A stretch of DNA of 64,000 bases from Rubrivirga litoralis. GTDB lineage: Bacteria > Bacteroidota > Rhodothermia > Rhodothermales > Rubricoccaceae. Position numbers and translations under genes: made by a program. Each line of letters opens with the position of its first letter. Position 1 is the first letter of the stretch. The DNA lies in NCBI RefSeq assembly GCF_031846415.1, contig NZ_JAVRHT010000013.1, positions 27,515 through 91,514 on the forward strand. The letters run 5' to 3'. The notes under the pieces were generated by a model. The model worked only from the letters and a program-made list of their open reading frames with translations. It had not been told where the DNA came from and searched no databases. Below, in pieces: positions 1-8,737 of the stretch.

Positions 1-933
1 GGCCGTGAGGTCCACGTACTCGTAGTCCTGCGTGCGCCAGTCGGGCGTGGCGTAGTCGAAGAACCACTCCATGAACCCGCGGCTGAGCGGGACGGCGTTC
101 GCGTACCGCTCGTAGCTCTCGGACTCGACGTCGCCGTCGGCGATGGGGTACACCGAGACGACGGCGTCGGGGACGCGCCCGCCTCGCTCCTGCGCCATGA
201 GCGCGACGGCGACGGACAGGTTGCCGCCGGCGCTCTCGCCGGCCGTCGCGATCCGGTCGGGGTCGCCGCCGAGCTCGGCCGCGTTCTTCGTCACCCAGTC
301 GTAGGCCGCGTAGGAGTCCTCGTGGAACGCGGGGTAGACGACGTCCGGGGCCTGGCGGTAGGCCACCGAGACCACGATGGCCCCGGCCTTCTCGGCGAGC
401 GCCCGCGCCGAGGGCTCGTACGTGTCGAGGTCGGCGATGACCCAGCCGCCGCCGTGGTAGTACACGACGACCGGGAGCGGGCCGGGGCCGGCGTCGAGGG
501 GCGTGTACGTCCGCACGAGGACGCCGTCGTCGGTGCTCACGGGCAAGATCCGGTGGCCGATGTCGACCGCGGGCGAGGACGGCGGGAGGCCCGTCCGCAT
601 GAGGAGCGAGGCGACGGCCTCGGCCGGGAGCTTCCCGTTGCGGACCTGGAACGGGGTCATCTCGGTGAACGGCGGCTGCTCGTAGGCCCCGAGCCGCTCG
701 ATCACGGCCAGCATCTGCGGGTCGATCGTCGGCCCCCAGGGCGGGGCGGAGCCGGACGGCGTGATGTCCATCGGGTCCGTGGCCGCGACGGACGGGCCGA
801 CCTCGGCGTCGGCGGGCGGGGCGGGCATGTCGGCCCGGTCCATGTCGGTCCGGCCCATGTCGGAGCCCATCGACGGCGTGCCGCACCCGGCCCCGACGAC
901 GGCGAGTGCGAGGAGGAAGGGAGAGAATTTCAT
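1..933 (-). CDS. Alpha/beta hydrolase (HSL-family esterase), lipoprotein, 3' end outside window
   Basis: Probable secreted, membrane-anchored carboxylesterase. The 311 residues in the window begin with a lipoprotein signal (lipobox ending at Cys17 after LALAVVGAG), then a short Met/Asp-rich linker (21-40). The hydrolase core shows the hormone-sensitive-lipase oxyanion motif HGGGW (160-164) and the nucleophile elbow GESAGG (Ser234). The catalytic Asp and His would lie in the missing C-terminal part, so an intact triad cannot be confirmed. The start is the ATG just upstream of the signal peptide. The gene stands alone on its strand and is divergent from the next gene. The substrate is unknown; the family hydrolyses short acyl esters. 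Confidence 0.85.
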   Translation of the reverse strand, partial: MKFSPFLLALAVVGAGCGTPSMGSDMGRTDMDRADMPAPPADAEVGPSVAATDPMDITPSGSAPPWGPTIDPQMLAVIERLGAYEQPPFTEMTPFQVRNGKLPAEAVASLLMRTGLPPSSPAVDIGHRILPVSTDDGVLVRTYTPLDAGPGPLPVVVYYHGGGWVIADLDTYEPSARALAEKAGAIVVSVAYRQAPDVVYPAFHEDSYAAYDWVTKNAAELGGDPDRIATAGESAGGNLSVAVALMAQERGGRVPDAVVSVYPIADGDVESESYERYANAVPLSRGFMEWFFDYATPDWRTQDYEYVDLTA

Positions 934-1147
934 GCCGTGTACGGGAGGAAAAAGAAAGCGGGAGCCCATGGGCCAGGGGCGGGCAGGAGAGGGGCCTTAG
1001 ACGAGGCGTTCCCGCTGCTGTGCCCCCAGGCCGCCCACGGCGGCCCATTTCAGGGGCCTCCCCGGGCTCCGACTCGGGAAATACCCGTTCCAACAACGAT
1101 CGCCCCGCGCCCTACCCCGAGCGGGGCGGCGGGCGGGGCGGGCGGTC

Positions 1148-1155
1148 TAGCTTCG
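1148..1155 (+). promoter_or_regulatory. TAGCTTCG promoter word, possible leaderless start
   Basis: TAGCTTCG lies only four bases before the ATG of the endonuclease I gene. It resembles the Bacteroidota -7 element (TAnnTTTG) and recurs before other genes in this window. If it is the -7 element, transcription would begin at or next to the ATG, giving a leaderless mRNA. A GGGCGGGGCGG box lies directly upstream, where a -33 element would be expected. Confidence 0.4.
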
Positions 1156-1159
1156 GGCC

Positions 1160-2443
1160 ATGCGCCTGCCCCGCCCCGCCCTGTGCCTCGCCGCCGTCCT
1201 GGCCCTCGCCGCGTGCCGCGAGCGCCCCGCGTCCGGCACCTCGACCGTCGGGCCGTACGTGCCCGCGGCCGGCGAGGCCACGGTTCTCCCCGACCTCCGC
1301 GGCGGCGACCTCCTCGCGGCGCTCCGCGCCGAGTACGCGCCGGCGCGGACGCTGGGCTATGGCCCCGCCCGCGACTCCCTGTTCACGTACGAGATGGAGA
1401 CGGACGGGCGGCTCGAAGCGGTCTACAGCGGGTTTTCCGTCGCCGTCCCGCCGGGCGTCGACCCGAGCGCGACGGCGGCCGACCTCGGCGTCAACACGGA
1501 GCACGTGTGGCCGCAGTCGTACGGGGCCGGCGAGGAGCCGCTGAGGAGCGACCTCCACCACCTGTTCCCGGCCCGCCAGACTGTGAACTCGTCGCGCGGC
1601 AACCTCCCGTTCGGCGAGGTCCCCGACGACCGGGCCGAGGCGTGGTACCGGCTCGACCAGAGCCAGTCCGCCACCCCGCGCGTCGCCATCGACGAGTGGA
1701 GCGAGCGGGGCGACGGCCGGTTCGAGCCGCGCGAGGACCGGGCCGGCGACGTCGCCCGCGCCGCGTTCTACGTGGCCGCGCTCTATCCGGCACAGGCGGG
1801 CGGGGCGGCTGCCTTTTTCGACGGCATGCGCGCCGACCTCCTCGCCTGGAACCGCCAGGACCCGCCCGACGACGCCGAGCGCGCGCGGAGCGCGTGGATC
1901 GCGATGCAGCAGGGGACCGAGAACCCGTTCGTCCTCGACCCGACGCTCGCCGACCGCGCCTTCGGCGGCCCAGCGCCGCCCCGCCCCGCCCGGGACGCGG
2001 GCGGGGCGGCCGACCTCGCGGTCGTCGAGGTCCACTACGACAACGAGGGCGCGGACGTGGGCGAGGGCGTCGAACTCGCCGGCCCGCCCGGGGCGCCGCT
2101 CGACGGGTGGAGCCTCACGCTCTACAACGGGAGCGACGGCCGCGTCTACCGGACGGTCCCGCTGAGCGGCGCGCTCCCGGCCTCGGGCGTCGCGTGGACG
2201 CCCGTCGAGGGCCTCCAGAACGGGAGCCCGGACGCGCTCGCGCTCGTGGCGCCGGGCGGGGCGGTCCGCCAGTTCCTGAGCTACGAGGGCACGCTCACGG
2301 CGACGGACGGCCCCGCCGCCGGGCAGACGGCGGACGACCTCGGCGTGGCCGAGACGGCCTCCACCCCGCCCGGCCGCTCGCTCCAGTTCGTCAGCGGGTC
2401 GTGGACCGAGGCGCCGGCCACGCCGGGGCGGCCCAACCGCTAG
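1160..2443 (+). CDS. Endonuclease I family nuclease with C-terminal lamin-tail domain, lipoprotein
   Basis: Secreted or surface-anchored non-specific nuclease. A lipoprotein signal ends at Cys19 (LALAAC). The catalytic region carries the endonuclease I signature: EHVWPQS (114-120), DLHHLFPA (131-138) and VNSSRGN (142-148), a His-Asn metal finger-like centre. From about residue 285 a second domain (starting ADLAVVEVHYDN, with the segment SLTLYNGSDG) fits a lamin-tail domain, often attached to extracellular nucleases and thought to help surface binding. The joining linker contains a GC-box-encoded PPRPARDAGG stretch. A role in extracellular DNA degradation for nutrients or biofilm turnover is inferred. 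Total 427 aa. Confidence 0.85.
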   Translation: MRLPRPALCLAAVLALAACRERPASGTSTVGPYVPAAGEATVLPDLRGGDLLAALRAEYAPARTLGYGPARDSLFTYEMETDGRLEAVYSGFSVAVPPGVDPSATAADLGVNTEHVWPQSYGAGEEPLRSDLHHLFPARQTVNSSRGNLPFGEVPDDRAEAWYRLDQSQSATPRVAIDEWSERGDGRFEPREDRAGDVARAAFYVAALYPAQAGGAAAFFDGMRADLLAWNRQDPPDDAERARSAWIAMQQGTENPFVLDPTLADRAFGGPAPPRPARDAGGAADLAVVEVHYDNEGADVGEGVELAGPPGAPLDGWSLTLYNGSDGRVYRTVPLSGALPASGVAWTPVEGLQNGSPDALALVAPGGAVRQFLSYEGTLTATDGPAAGQTADDLGVAETASTPPGRSLQFVSGSWTEAPATPGRPNR

Positions 2444-2476
2444 CGGGCGGGATCTGCGGGCGGGGCGGCGCCGTGT

Positions 2477-3373
2477 GTGGCTTCCCCCGCCGCCCCGCCC
2501 GTGCCGCTCTCCGTCCTCACGCTCGTCCGCGACCGGACGGCGTACCTCCACGGGCTGCTCGCCGCGCTCGCCGCCGCGCCCGACCCGCCTGCCGAGGTCG
2601 TCGTCGCCGTGTGCGGGGGGGACGACCCGCGGCCGGGGGCGCCCGCGACGCCGTTCCCCGTCCGGTTTCTCGACGTCGACTCGGGCGAGCGGATCGCGTA
2701 CAGCCCGGCCCGGAACGCCTGCGCGCGGGCGGCGGGGTCGGAGCGGCTCCTGTTCCTCGACGCCGACTGCGTCCCCCTCCCGGGCGCGCTCGCCGCGTTC
2801 GACCGCGCGCTCGCCGCCGAGGACGCCCTCGCCATCGGCGAGGTCCTCTACCTGCCCCCGGGCGTCGACGTGGACCCGGCCGATGTCGGCGCGCTCCGGC
2901 GGGCGGGGCGGCCCCACCCCGCCCGGCCCGTGCCGCCGGCCGAGGGCTGGGAGCGCTCGGACCGCTACGGCCTAGCGTGGGGGCTTGCCGTGGCCGTGCG
3001 GAAGACGACGTTCCTCGCGCTCGGCGGCTTCGACGAGGGCTACGGCGGCTACGCAGGCGAGGACACGGACTTTGCCGAAGCCGCCCGCCGTGCCGGCGTT
3101 CCGCTCGTGGTCGTGGGCGGGGCGGCCGTCGCGCACCGGCACCATGACGTGTTCGAGCCGCCGGTCCAGCAGCTCACCGCGACGGTCGCCAACGCCCAGC
3201 GCTTCCGCGACAAGTGGGGGTGGTGGCCGATGGGCGGGTGGCTCGCCGGGTTCGCCCAGCTCGGCCTGGTCGAGTGGACGGAGGACGCCGAACGTGCCGT
3301 CGTCCTCCGCGAGCCGACGCCAGCCGAGGTCGAGGCGGCGCGGCGGACCTCGGCGCGGCCGTTCCGCACGTAG
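2477..3373 (+). CDS. Glycosyltransferase family 2
   Basis: Predicted cytosolic inverting GT-A glycosyltransferase of 298 aa. The N-terminal strand LSVLTLVRDR opens the nucleotide-binding domain. RLLFLDADCVPL (about 90-101) holds the DAD metal/sugar-nucleotide motif, and GEDTDFAEAARRAG (about 193-206) supplies the acidic ED motif near the catalytic base. A Trp-rich tail (WGWWPMGGW) follows. The chosen GTG start is 34 bases after the endonuclease stop; no other start precedes the first conserved strand. It is convergent with two glycosyltransferases on the other strand, which suggests a glycan or glycolipid locus. Donor and acceptor sugars cannot be read from sequence. Confidence 0.85.
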   Translation: MASPAAPPVPLSVLTLVRDRTAYLHGLLAALAAAPDPPAEVVVAVCGGDDPRPGAPATPFPVRFLDVDSGERIAYSPARNACARAAGSERLLFLDADCVPLPGALAAFDRALAAEDALAIGEVLYLPPGVDVDPADVGALRRAGRPHPARPVPPAEGWERSDRYGLAWGLAVAVRKTTFLALGGFDEGYGGYAGEDTDFAEAARRAGVPLVVVGGAAVAHRHHDVFEPPVQQLTATVANAQRFRDKWGWWPMGGWLAGFAQLGLVEWTEDAERAVVLREPTPAEVEAARRTSARPFRT

Positions 3374-3405
3374 GGACGGCCGGCGCCGCCCCGCCCGCCG
3401 GCATG

Positions 3406-4452
3406 TCACCCCGCCCCGCGTGCCACGTCGTCCAGGACCGCCGCCGCCCGGGCCGCCCCGCCCCCGTCCGCGAGGGCGCGGAGCGGGGCGGTGTCGCAGC
3501 CGAGGGCGCGGTCGAGGAGGGCGGGCCAGGCCGCCGGCTCCGGCCACCGTGGGCACGCGACGGCCGCGCCGATGCGGTCCAGGGCCGCCGCCTTCCGCGC
3601 CTGCTCGTCGAACGGCCGCGGCTCCGGCACGACGACGAGCGGCCGCCCCGCCGCCGCCGCCTCCATGACGGCGTTGTGGCCCGCCGTCGCCACGACGACG
3701 GACGCCGAGGCCAGGTGCGTCCACGGGTCCGCGACCCACCCCGCCCCCTCCAGAGTGTCGGGCGAGCCGGGCGGGGTGGCGGCACCCAGCACCGTCCACC
3801 GCCAGCGCGGCGTCGCGCGAGCGGCGGCGGCGAGGTCGCCGGGTCCCCACGCCCGACCCGACGCCGCTCCACCCGCCCCGCCCCCGCCCAAAACCACGAC
3901 GCGGCGGGCGCCCCGAGAGCGGGGCGGGGCGGGGCGGCCGTCGAACCGGCTGAACCCGCCCACGTACGCCGTCTTCTCGCGGACCCACGCCGGCGCGTCG
4001 GGCTCCTCCAGCGACGGGGGAAACGGCGCGAGCAGGCGCTCGGCCAGGCCGTACGCCGTGCGGTGCGGCCCGTCCCACCGCGCCCCGTGCTGGCGGACGA
4101 TGACGACGGGCAGCGACAGCAGCCGGCCGAGCGTGGCCACCTCGACGGACACGTCGGCGACGAGGGCGCCCGGCCCCTCGGCGGCCCACGCCGCGATCTG
4201 CGCCATCCGCTGGCGGACGCCGCCGTGCCCGACCGGCGCGTAGTGGAACGGCTCGGGCGACACGCGCTCCGCCCCGCCCGAGCCGGCTTCGGGGTCGTCG
4301 GGCGGGAGGCGGACGCAGGCGACGCCGTCCGGCAGCGGCGGCGGCTCGGCCGACGTAAACAGCGTGGCCTCGGCGCGGACGTGCGCCAGGACCGCGGCGG
4401 CGCGCGTCACGTGGCCCCGCCCGTGGTGGCCGGCGTAGTACGCCAGCCTCAC
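3406..4452 (-). CDS. GT-B glycosyltransferase, MurG-like (GT28-type C-terminal half)
   Basis: 348 aa with two Rossmann-like halves. The N-terminus LAYYAGHHGRGHVTR has the Gly/His-rich acceptor loop typical of MurG/GT28 relatives. The C-terminal half has VVVLGGGG, then ATAGHNAVMEAAAAGRPLVV (about residue 255 on), the usual site for the nucleotide-sugar diphosphate. The GTG start overlaps the stop of the upstream GT4 gene in a GTGA arrangement, so the two are translationally coupled. Likely transfers a sugar to a lipid or glycan acceptor; substrate unknown. It is not MurG itself: the expected mur/fts neighbours are absent. Confidence 0.8.
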   Translation of the reverse strand: MRLAYYAGHHGRGHVTRAAAVLAHVRAEATLFTSAEPPPLPDGVACVRLPPDDPEAGSGGAERVSPEPFHYAPVGHGGVRQRMAQIAAWAAEGPGALVADVSVEVATLGRLLSLPVVIVRQHGARWDGPHRTAYGLAERLLAPFPPSLEEPDAPAWVREKTAYVGGFSRFDGRPAPPRSRGARRVVVLGGGGAGGAASGRAWGPGDLAAAARATPRWRWTVLGAATPPGSPDTLEGAGWVADPWTHLASASVVVATAGHNAVMEAAAAGRPLVVVPEPRPFDEQARKAAALDRIGAAVACPRWPEPAAWPALLDRALGCDTAPLRALADGGGAARAAAVLDDVARGAG

Positions 4453-5648
4453 GCCTCGGCGCCGACGGCCTCGGCGACCTCCACCCCGCCCGACGCCGCC
4501 CCGCCCGACGCCGCGACGAGCCGCACCGGCAGCGGGCGGGGCGGGGCGGGCTCACGCGCCGCGACGAGCCGGCGGTACAGGGCGAGGTAGCGGTCGATCA
4601 TGGCCCGCTCCGAAGCATGCGCCTCGGCCCACGCCCGGCACGCCCTGCGGTCCAGGGCCGCCGCCTCGCGGGCGGCGCGGGCCAGGTCGGCGGCGTCGTC
4701 GGGCGCGGCGAGTCGGCCGGTCGCGCGCGTCAGGAGCTCCGGCGCCGCCCCGCGCCGGAACGCGGCGACGGGCGTCCCGCACGCGAGCGCCTCGACGAGC
4801 GTGAGCCCGTACGGCTCCTCCCACCGCGCCGTCGAGAGCGCGACGGCCGCCGCCCCGTAGTGCCGGGCCAGGTCGGCGTGGCTCGCGTGGCCCACGACGT
4901 CGACGTCGGCGCCCAGGCGGGGCGCGATCTCCGCGTCGTAGTAGGATGCGTCGTAGGCCGGCCCAACGAGCCGGAGCCGGAGCCCGGCCGCACGCGCGGC
5001 GTCGATGGCCAGGTGCGGCCCCTTCTCGGGGACGAGCCGCCCCGCCCAGACCGCGAGGTCGGGGGCGGGGCGGTCCGAGAACGTCCACCGCCCGAGGTCG
5101 ACCCCGTTCGGAACGACGCCGCACGACGGGAGCGACGGCCGCCAGAGCGCCCGGTTCGTGGCCGAGACGGTCACGGCGGCGGGCCGGTCGCGCTCGGGGA
5201 GGCACGCGAACGCGCTCTCCTGCCACGGCGTCGGCGGCGAGTGGAGCGTCGTGAGGTGCGCCGCGTCGACGGCCGGCGCCATGCCGATCGGGAGGTGGTG
5301 GAGCGAGTGGTTGTGGACGACATCGAACCGGCCCCACGTCCCGCGTTGCAGCCCCAGCATCAGCGCGAGCGCCGCGTGGTGCTCGCGCATGAACGGCTCG
5401 GCCAGCATCGACACGTCGCCGCGGGCGGCCGCGGAGTAGTCCAGCCCGCTCGCCGCGCAGAACGGGACCGTGCGGACCCCGCCGCCAGCGTCGGACCCCT
5501 CGGGCGCGAACAGCGTCACGTCGTGGCCCCGCTCCGCCAGCCCCCGCGCGAGCCCGACCACGTGCGCGGCGACTCCGCCGACGTAGGGTTCGCGGAAGGC
5601 GTACCGCGCGCTCCCGATCAGGGCGACGCGGAGGGGGAACGTGAGCAC
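4449..5648 (-). CDS. Glycosyltransferase family 4
   Basis: About 399 aa retaining GT-B enzyme. VALIGSARYAFREPYVGGV followed by HVVGLARGLAERGHDVTLFAP is the standard GT4 N-terminal fold. The C-terminal half has the VWAGRLVPEKGPHLAI motif and the EPYGLTLVEALACGTPV segment that positions the donor nucleotide sugar. I start it at the GTG before LTFPLRVALIG. The open frame runs 20 codons further upstream to 5708, but that extension is Arg/Pro low-complexity. Coupled by overlap to the MurG-like gene. Together with the PIG-L deacetylase and GT4 at 5.9-8.1 kb it suggests assembly of a de-N-acetylated glycoconjugate. Confidence 0.83.
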   Translation of the reverse strand: MLTFPLRVALIGSARYAFREPYVGGVAAHVVGLARGLAERGHDVTLFAPEGSDAGGGVRTVPFCAASGLDYSAAARGDVSMLAEPFMREHHAALALMLGLQRGTWGRFDVVHNHSLHHLPIGMAPAVDAAHLTTLHSPPTPWQESAFACLPERDRPAAVTVSATNRALWRPSLPSCGVVPNGVDLGRWTFSDRPAPDLAVWAGRLVPEKGPHLAIDAARAAGLRLRLVGPAYDASYYDAEIAPRLGADVDVVGHASHADLARHYGAAAVALSTARWEEPYGLTLVEALACGTPVAAFRRGAAPELLTRATGRLAAPDDAADLARAAREAAALDRRACRAWAEAHASERAMIDRYLALYRRLVAAREPAPPRPLPVRLVAASGGAASGGVEVAEAVGAEA

Positions 5649-5948
5649 GGGGCGGAGCCGGGGGAGACGAGGGGACGGGCTGCGGCCAGAGTCCGCCGCT
5701 CCCCTCACGATCCCTCCGCCCCGCCCGAGAGCGCTTCAGGAAAGGTCTCAACGAGGGGTCAGGAGCGGGACGGCGGTTCGCCTGGGCGGCCATTTGCCTG
5801 GGCGGGGCGGCTCGTGCGTGGCCCCTTCCGGCTCCACCCCGCCCCCGTCGCCGTTTGGTCCGCCCTGCCTGGTCGTTCTCGTCACGCCTGGTGGTCGTCG
5901 CTGCGAGCGACCGCACGCTGCGGCCTGGTCACGCCCGGGCGGGGTGGC

Positions 5949-6767
5949 CTACCGGACGTCCGCAAGCGCGGCGGGGTCCGCCACGGCGAACGCCTCGGCC
6001 GACCGCCCCGCCCCCAACCTCGCGCCCTCGGCGTCCGCGAACGCCGCGAGCCGCTCGCGCATCGCGGCCTCGGGCGGGGCGGCGGCGTCGCGGCCGAACT
6101 GGTACGGGATCTGGCTCGCGTAGGCGGCGCAGGCGTCGAGCTTGGCCGCGAGCGCCGCCCCGCCCACGGGCACGGCCACCTCGGACAGACCGGCGGGGAG
6201 ACCCAGCGCGGGTGGGGCGGCGGGCGCGCGGAGCGCGTAGGGCGCGTCGCGCCACCAGGCAACGGGGAGCCCGGTCTCGTCGGCGAGCGCGGCGACGGCG
6301 CGGACCACGTGGAGGTGGTCGACGTGGCCGCCGAGCCCCTGGCACGAGAGGACGAGGCGGGGCGGGCGCGCGGCGACGAGGGCGCGGAGCCGGTCGAGCG
6401 CGTCGCGCCACGTCCGCCGGTCGCCGTCGTGGACGCCGGCGAACAGGGCCTCGGGCGAGTCGTAGCCGCGATGCGGGGCCTCGGGCAAGTCGAGCCAGAC
6501 GGGGTCGGCGCCGAGCGCGGCGCAGGCGGCCCGATCTTCCTCACGGCGCAGCGCGAGGTAGTCCACGTCCGGGGCGATGCCCTTGTCGGTCTGGCAGCGG
6601 AGCGCGAAGCCGGCAGGGGCGGGGTGGCTCTGCGTAAAGACGGTCGCGACAGTCACGGCGGTCTGCGCCCCGGCGACCGTGACCGCCCCGCCCCGCCCCC
6701 ACGTCGCGAGCGCGCCGCCGGCCGAGAACGCGGCGTCGTCCAGGTGCGGGCTGATGGCGAGGATCAT
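5949..6767 (-). CDS. PIG-L family N-acetylglucosamine-type deacetylase
   Basis: 272 aa zinc-dependent deacetylase. The N-terminus MILAISPHLDDAAFSAGG has the PHLDD metal/catalytic motif, and GGHVDHLH (about 182-189) is the second His metal motif. The family removes N-acetyl groups from GlcNAc on small conjugates (mycothiol or bacillithiol precursors, GPI, glycopeptides) or glycans. Neighbours are GT4 enzymes on both sides, a pairing common when one enzyme adds GlcNAc and the next deacetylates it. The PHLDD start differs from the AHPDD of typical BshB1, so I do not assign bacillithiol synthesis. The tail AFAVADPAALADVR ends normally. Confidence 0.83.
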   Translation of the reverse strand: MILAISPHLDDAAFSAGGALATWGRGGAVTVAGAQTAVTVATVFTQSHPAPAGFALRCQTDKGIAPDVDYLALRREEDRAACAALGADPVWLDLPEAPHRGYDSPEALFAGVHDGDRRTWRDALDRLRALVAARPPRLVLSCQGLGGHVDHLHVVRAVAALADETGLPVAWWRDAPYALRAPAAPPALGLPAGLSEVAVPVGGAALAAKLDACAAYASQIPYQFGRDAAAPPEAAMRERLAAFADAEGARLGAGRSAEAFAVADPAALADVR

Positions 6768-6894
6768 GGGGAGGGATGGGGGGATGCGAGAGGGATGAGG
6801 GGGAGTGCTGCGGGCGGCGCGGTGCGGGCGGGGTGGCGTCGGCCGGAAAACGCCTTCTGCTCATCCCTTCATCCTCGATCCCTCTGTCCCTCCC
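6768..6894. repeat. Stutter element, GGGATG-word family
   Basis: One arm (about 6772-6803) is built of degenerate GGGATG/GAGGGATG words. The other (about 6858-6898) holds reverse-complement words such as CATCCCTTCATCC. A GGGCGGGGTGG box sits in the central loop. The whole gap between the GT4 and PIG-L genes is filled by this element. It could fold into a long imperfect hairpin and might stop or process the transcript. Confidence 0.6.
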
Positions 6895-8130
6895 TCACAG
6901 CAGCTGCGGCGTTTCGCGGTAGACGCACGGGTCCGGGTCCGAGCCGTCGTAGGTCCAGCCGTTGTCGGGGGCCGTGCCCTGGAGCGAGCGGTAGACGCCG
7001 GCGATCTGCTCGCCGCGGGCGCGCCACGAGTAGAGCGTGCGGGCCTCGTCGAGCGCCGTCTGGGCGAGCCGCTCGCGGAGGGGCGCGTCGTCCAGGAGCC
7101 GCTCGACGGCGGCGGCCAGCTGCTCCGGCGCCTCGGGCGCGACGAGGAGCGCGTCGCGGTCGTCTTGGAGGCAGTCGACCACGCCGACGACCTCGCAGGA
7201 CACGATGGGCAGGCCGCTCGCCATCGCCTCCAGGATCGTGTTCGAGAACCCCTCCATGTAGGTCGGGCTCACGAACACGTCGCCCAGGTGGTACCGGGCC
7301 GGCGCCTCCTCGTAGCTCGCGATGCCGAGCACGTCGACCGCCCCGCCCAGGCCCAGCGCGTCCACGCGCTCGCGCACGGCGTCGACGTCCGGGCCGATGC
7401 CGCTGACGGCGAGGCGGACGGCGCGGCCGCGGTCGCGGAGCAGGCGGACGGCGTCGAGCAGGTCGAGCACGCCCTTCCGCCGGTCCACGCGGCCGTGGTA
7501 GAGGAGGACCGGCGCCGCCTCGTCCGCCACCCCGCCCACCGCAGGGGCGGGGCGGGGCCGGAACCGCTCGACGTTGACGGCGCCGGGGACGATCGTGAAC
7601 CGCGCGAGGTCGGTCCCCAGCCGGCCGTGGACCTCACGCGCGAAGCTGTCGCTCCCGATGAGGACCGCGCCGGCGTGGTCGAGGACCGCGTGCATGGCCT
7701 CGCGGTGCGTCCCGCAGCACTCGCCGACCCAGTGGCCGTCGCCGCCCTGGATCGAGACCACGTTGGGGGCGCCCGTCCGCCGGCTGGCTTCGAGCGCGGC
7801 CAGCCCGGTCGGGTAGGCGTACTGCGCGTGGATCACGTCGAAAGGTTTCTCCCGGTGCTTCTGCTCCACAACGCGGACGATGGCCTCGATGTCGGCCTCG
7901 AAGTCGCCCGTCGTCTGCTCGCCCACCGACTCCATCCCGATCGTCTCGATGCCGGGCACCTCCATCGGCGGGCCGTCGCCGTAGACGGTCGCCGCCTCGC
8001 CGCCGTAGTGCTGGCTCACCAAGACGACGTCGTGGCCCTGGTCGCGGAGCTGGCGGAGCAGGTTGAGGGCGTAGACGCTCATCCCCGAGATCGTGGGGAA
8101 AAAGCGGCGGGAGATAAAGCAGACGCGCAC
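6895..8130 (-). CDS. Glycosyltransferase family 4
   Basis: About 411 aa GT-B glycosyltransferase. VRVCFISRRFFPTISGMSVY and LNLLRQLRDQGHDVVLVSQH form the N-terminal Rossmann half. LLYHGRVDRRKGVLDLLDAV starts the donor-binding half, and SPTYMEGFSNTILEAMASGL is the EGF...E motif contacting the donor. I choose the GTG before RVCFIS; the frame extends four codons to a TTG. A double Cys (ECCGTHREAMH, around residue 145) is unusual for the family. Separated from the PIG-L gene by a 127-base stutter element. Substrate unknown. Confidence 0.83.
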   Translation of the reverse strand: MRVCFISRRFFPTISGMSVYALNLLRQLRDQGHDVVLVSQHYGGEAATVYGDGPPMEVPGIETIGMESVGEQTTGDFEADIEAIVRVVEQKHREKPFDVIHAQYAYPTGLAALEASRRTGAPNVVSIQGGDGHWVGECCGTHREAMHAVLDHAGAVLIGSDSFAREVHGRLGTDLARFTIVPGAVNVERFRPRPAPAVGGVADEAAPVLLYHGRVDRRKGVLDLLDAVRLLRDRGRAVRLAVSGIGPDVDAVRERVDALGLGGAVDVLGIASYEEAPARYHLGDVFVSPTYMEGFSNTILEAMASGLPIVSCEVVGVVDCLQDDRDALLVAPEAPEQLAAAVERLLDDAPLRERLAQTALDEARTLYSWRARGEQIAGVYRSLQGTAPDNGWTYDGSDPDPCVYRETPQLL

Positions 8131-8233
8131 GGGCGGACCCAAAGGGCGAGGTGGAGTGGGTGGCAGGTGCTGGGTGAGCAGGGGGCGGGGCGGCGTCCGG
8201 CGGTCCCACCCCGCCCGCGCACGGCGGGCACCC

Positions 8234-8257
8234 GTAGGGACACGACGTGTTGTATCC
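8234..8257. repeat. Palindromic repeat, GTAGGGACAC type
   Basis: GTAGGGACACGACGTGTTGT followed by ATCC is an imperfect copy of a palindrome also present at 12199-12222 and 13155-13178. It lies in the gap between the GT4 gene start and the CHY zinc-finger gene, together with several GC boxes. It looks like a small dispersed REP-type element. Confidence 0.5.
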
Positions 8258-8355
8258 GGGGCAGGCGGGGCGTACGGAGTCGAGCCACCCCGCCCGGCGG
8301 TCGGCCGCCGTAAGGACGTGGTCCGTCGCGTCCCCGATCCACCACCCCGCCCGGT

Positions 8356-8733
8356 CTAGCCTCCGGGCGGGGCGGGCTCGATGTAGAGGTCGCGGTGGGC
8401 GGCGCAGCCCGGGTTGAACGGTGCGCCGCAAGCGGGGCACTCGTGGCCCGAGGCGAGGTAGGCCGGCGCCGTCATCGTCGTGCCGCACGCGCCGCACAAG
8501 ACGGAGGGCTCGCTGAACCGGGCGCGCGGCCACGGGCGGGATGCGTGGTCCGCCGTCTCGTCGTGGCAGGCGTGGCACGGGTGGTAGACGCCGCAGCACC
8601 CGGCCCGGAGGGCGACGACGTCGGTCGGCCCGTCGTAGTGGGCGCACCGCGTCTGCGCGTCCACCGACACGCCGCGGAGGGGGACGGCGAACCGCGCGTC
8701 GAGCGCGGGCGGGGCGGTCGTCCGCCGGCCCAC
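8356..8733 (-). CDS. CHY zinc-finger protein
   Basis: 125 aa, cytosolic. The cysteine/histidine spacing TRCAHY, CCGVYHPCHACHDETADH, CGACGTTM and CPACGAPFNPGCAAH matches the CHY zinc finger (as in eukaryotic Hot13 and stand-alone bacterial proteins), which binds several zinc ions. Bacterial members are mostly uncharacterised; redox or zinc handling is a guess. The GTG start falls four bases after the BioY stop, so the two are very probably one transcript. Confidence 0.85.
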   Translation of the reverse strand: MGRRTTAPPALDARFAVPLRGVSVDAQTRCAHYDGPTDVVALRAGCCGVYHPCHACHDETADHASRPWPRARFSEPSVLCGACGTTMTAPAYLASGHECPACGAPFNPGCAAHRDLYIEPAPPGG

Positions 8734-8737
8734 TCGC

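Noticed and set aside
1112..2917. Long open frame on the minus strand opposite the nuclease and GT2 genes
   Set aside because: High GC gives few stop codons in the opposite frames. The translation is Arg/Gly/Pro-rich with no domain, and the plus-strand frames encode recognisable families.
5949..6767. BshB1 of bacillithiol synthesis
   Set aside because: The PHLDD motif and the lack of BshC or a confirmed BshA nearby do not support a specific assignment.
4617..7406. 929-codon plus-strand frame across two glycosyltransferases
   Set aside because: A shadow frame: Arg/Gly-rich with no motifs, crossing both genes and the gap between them.
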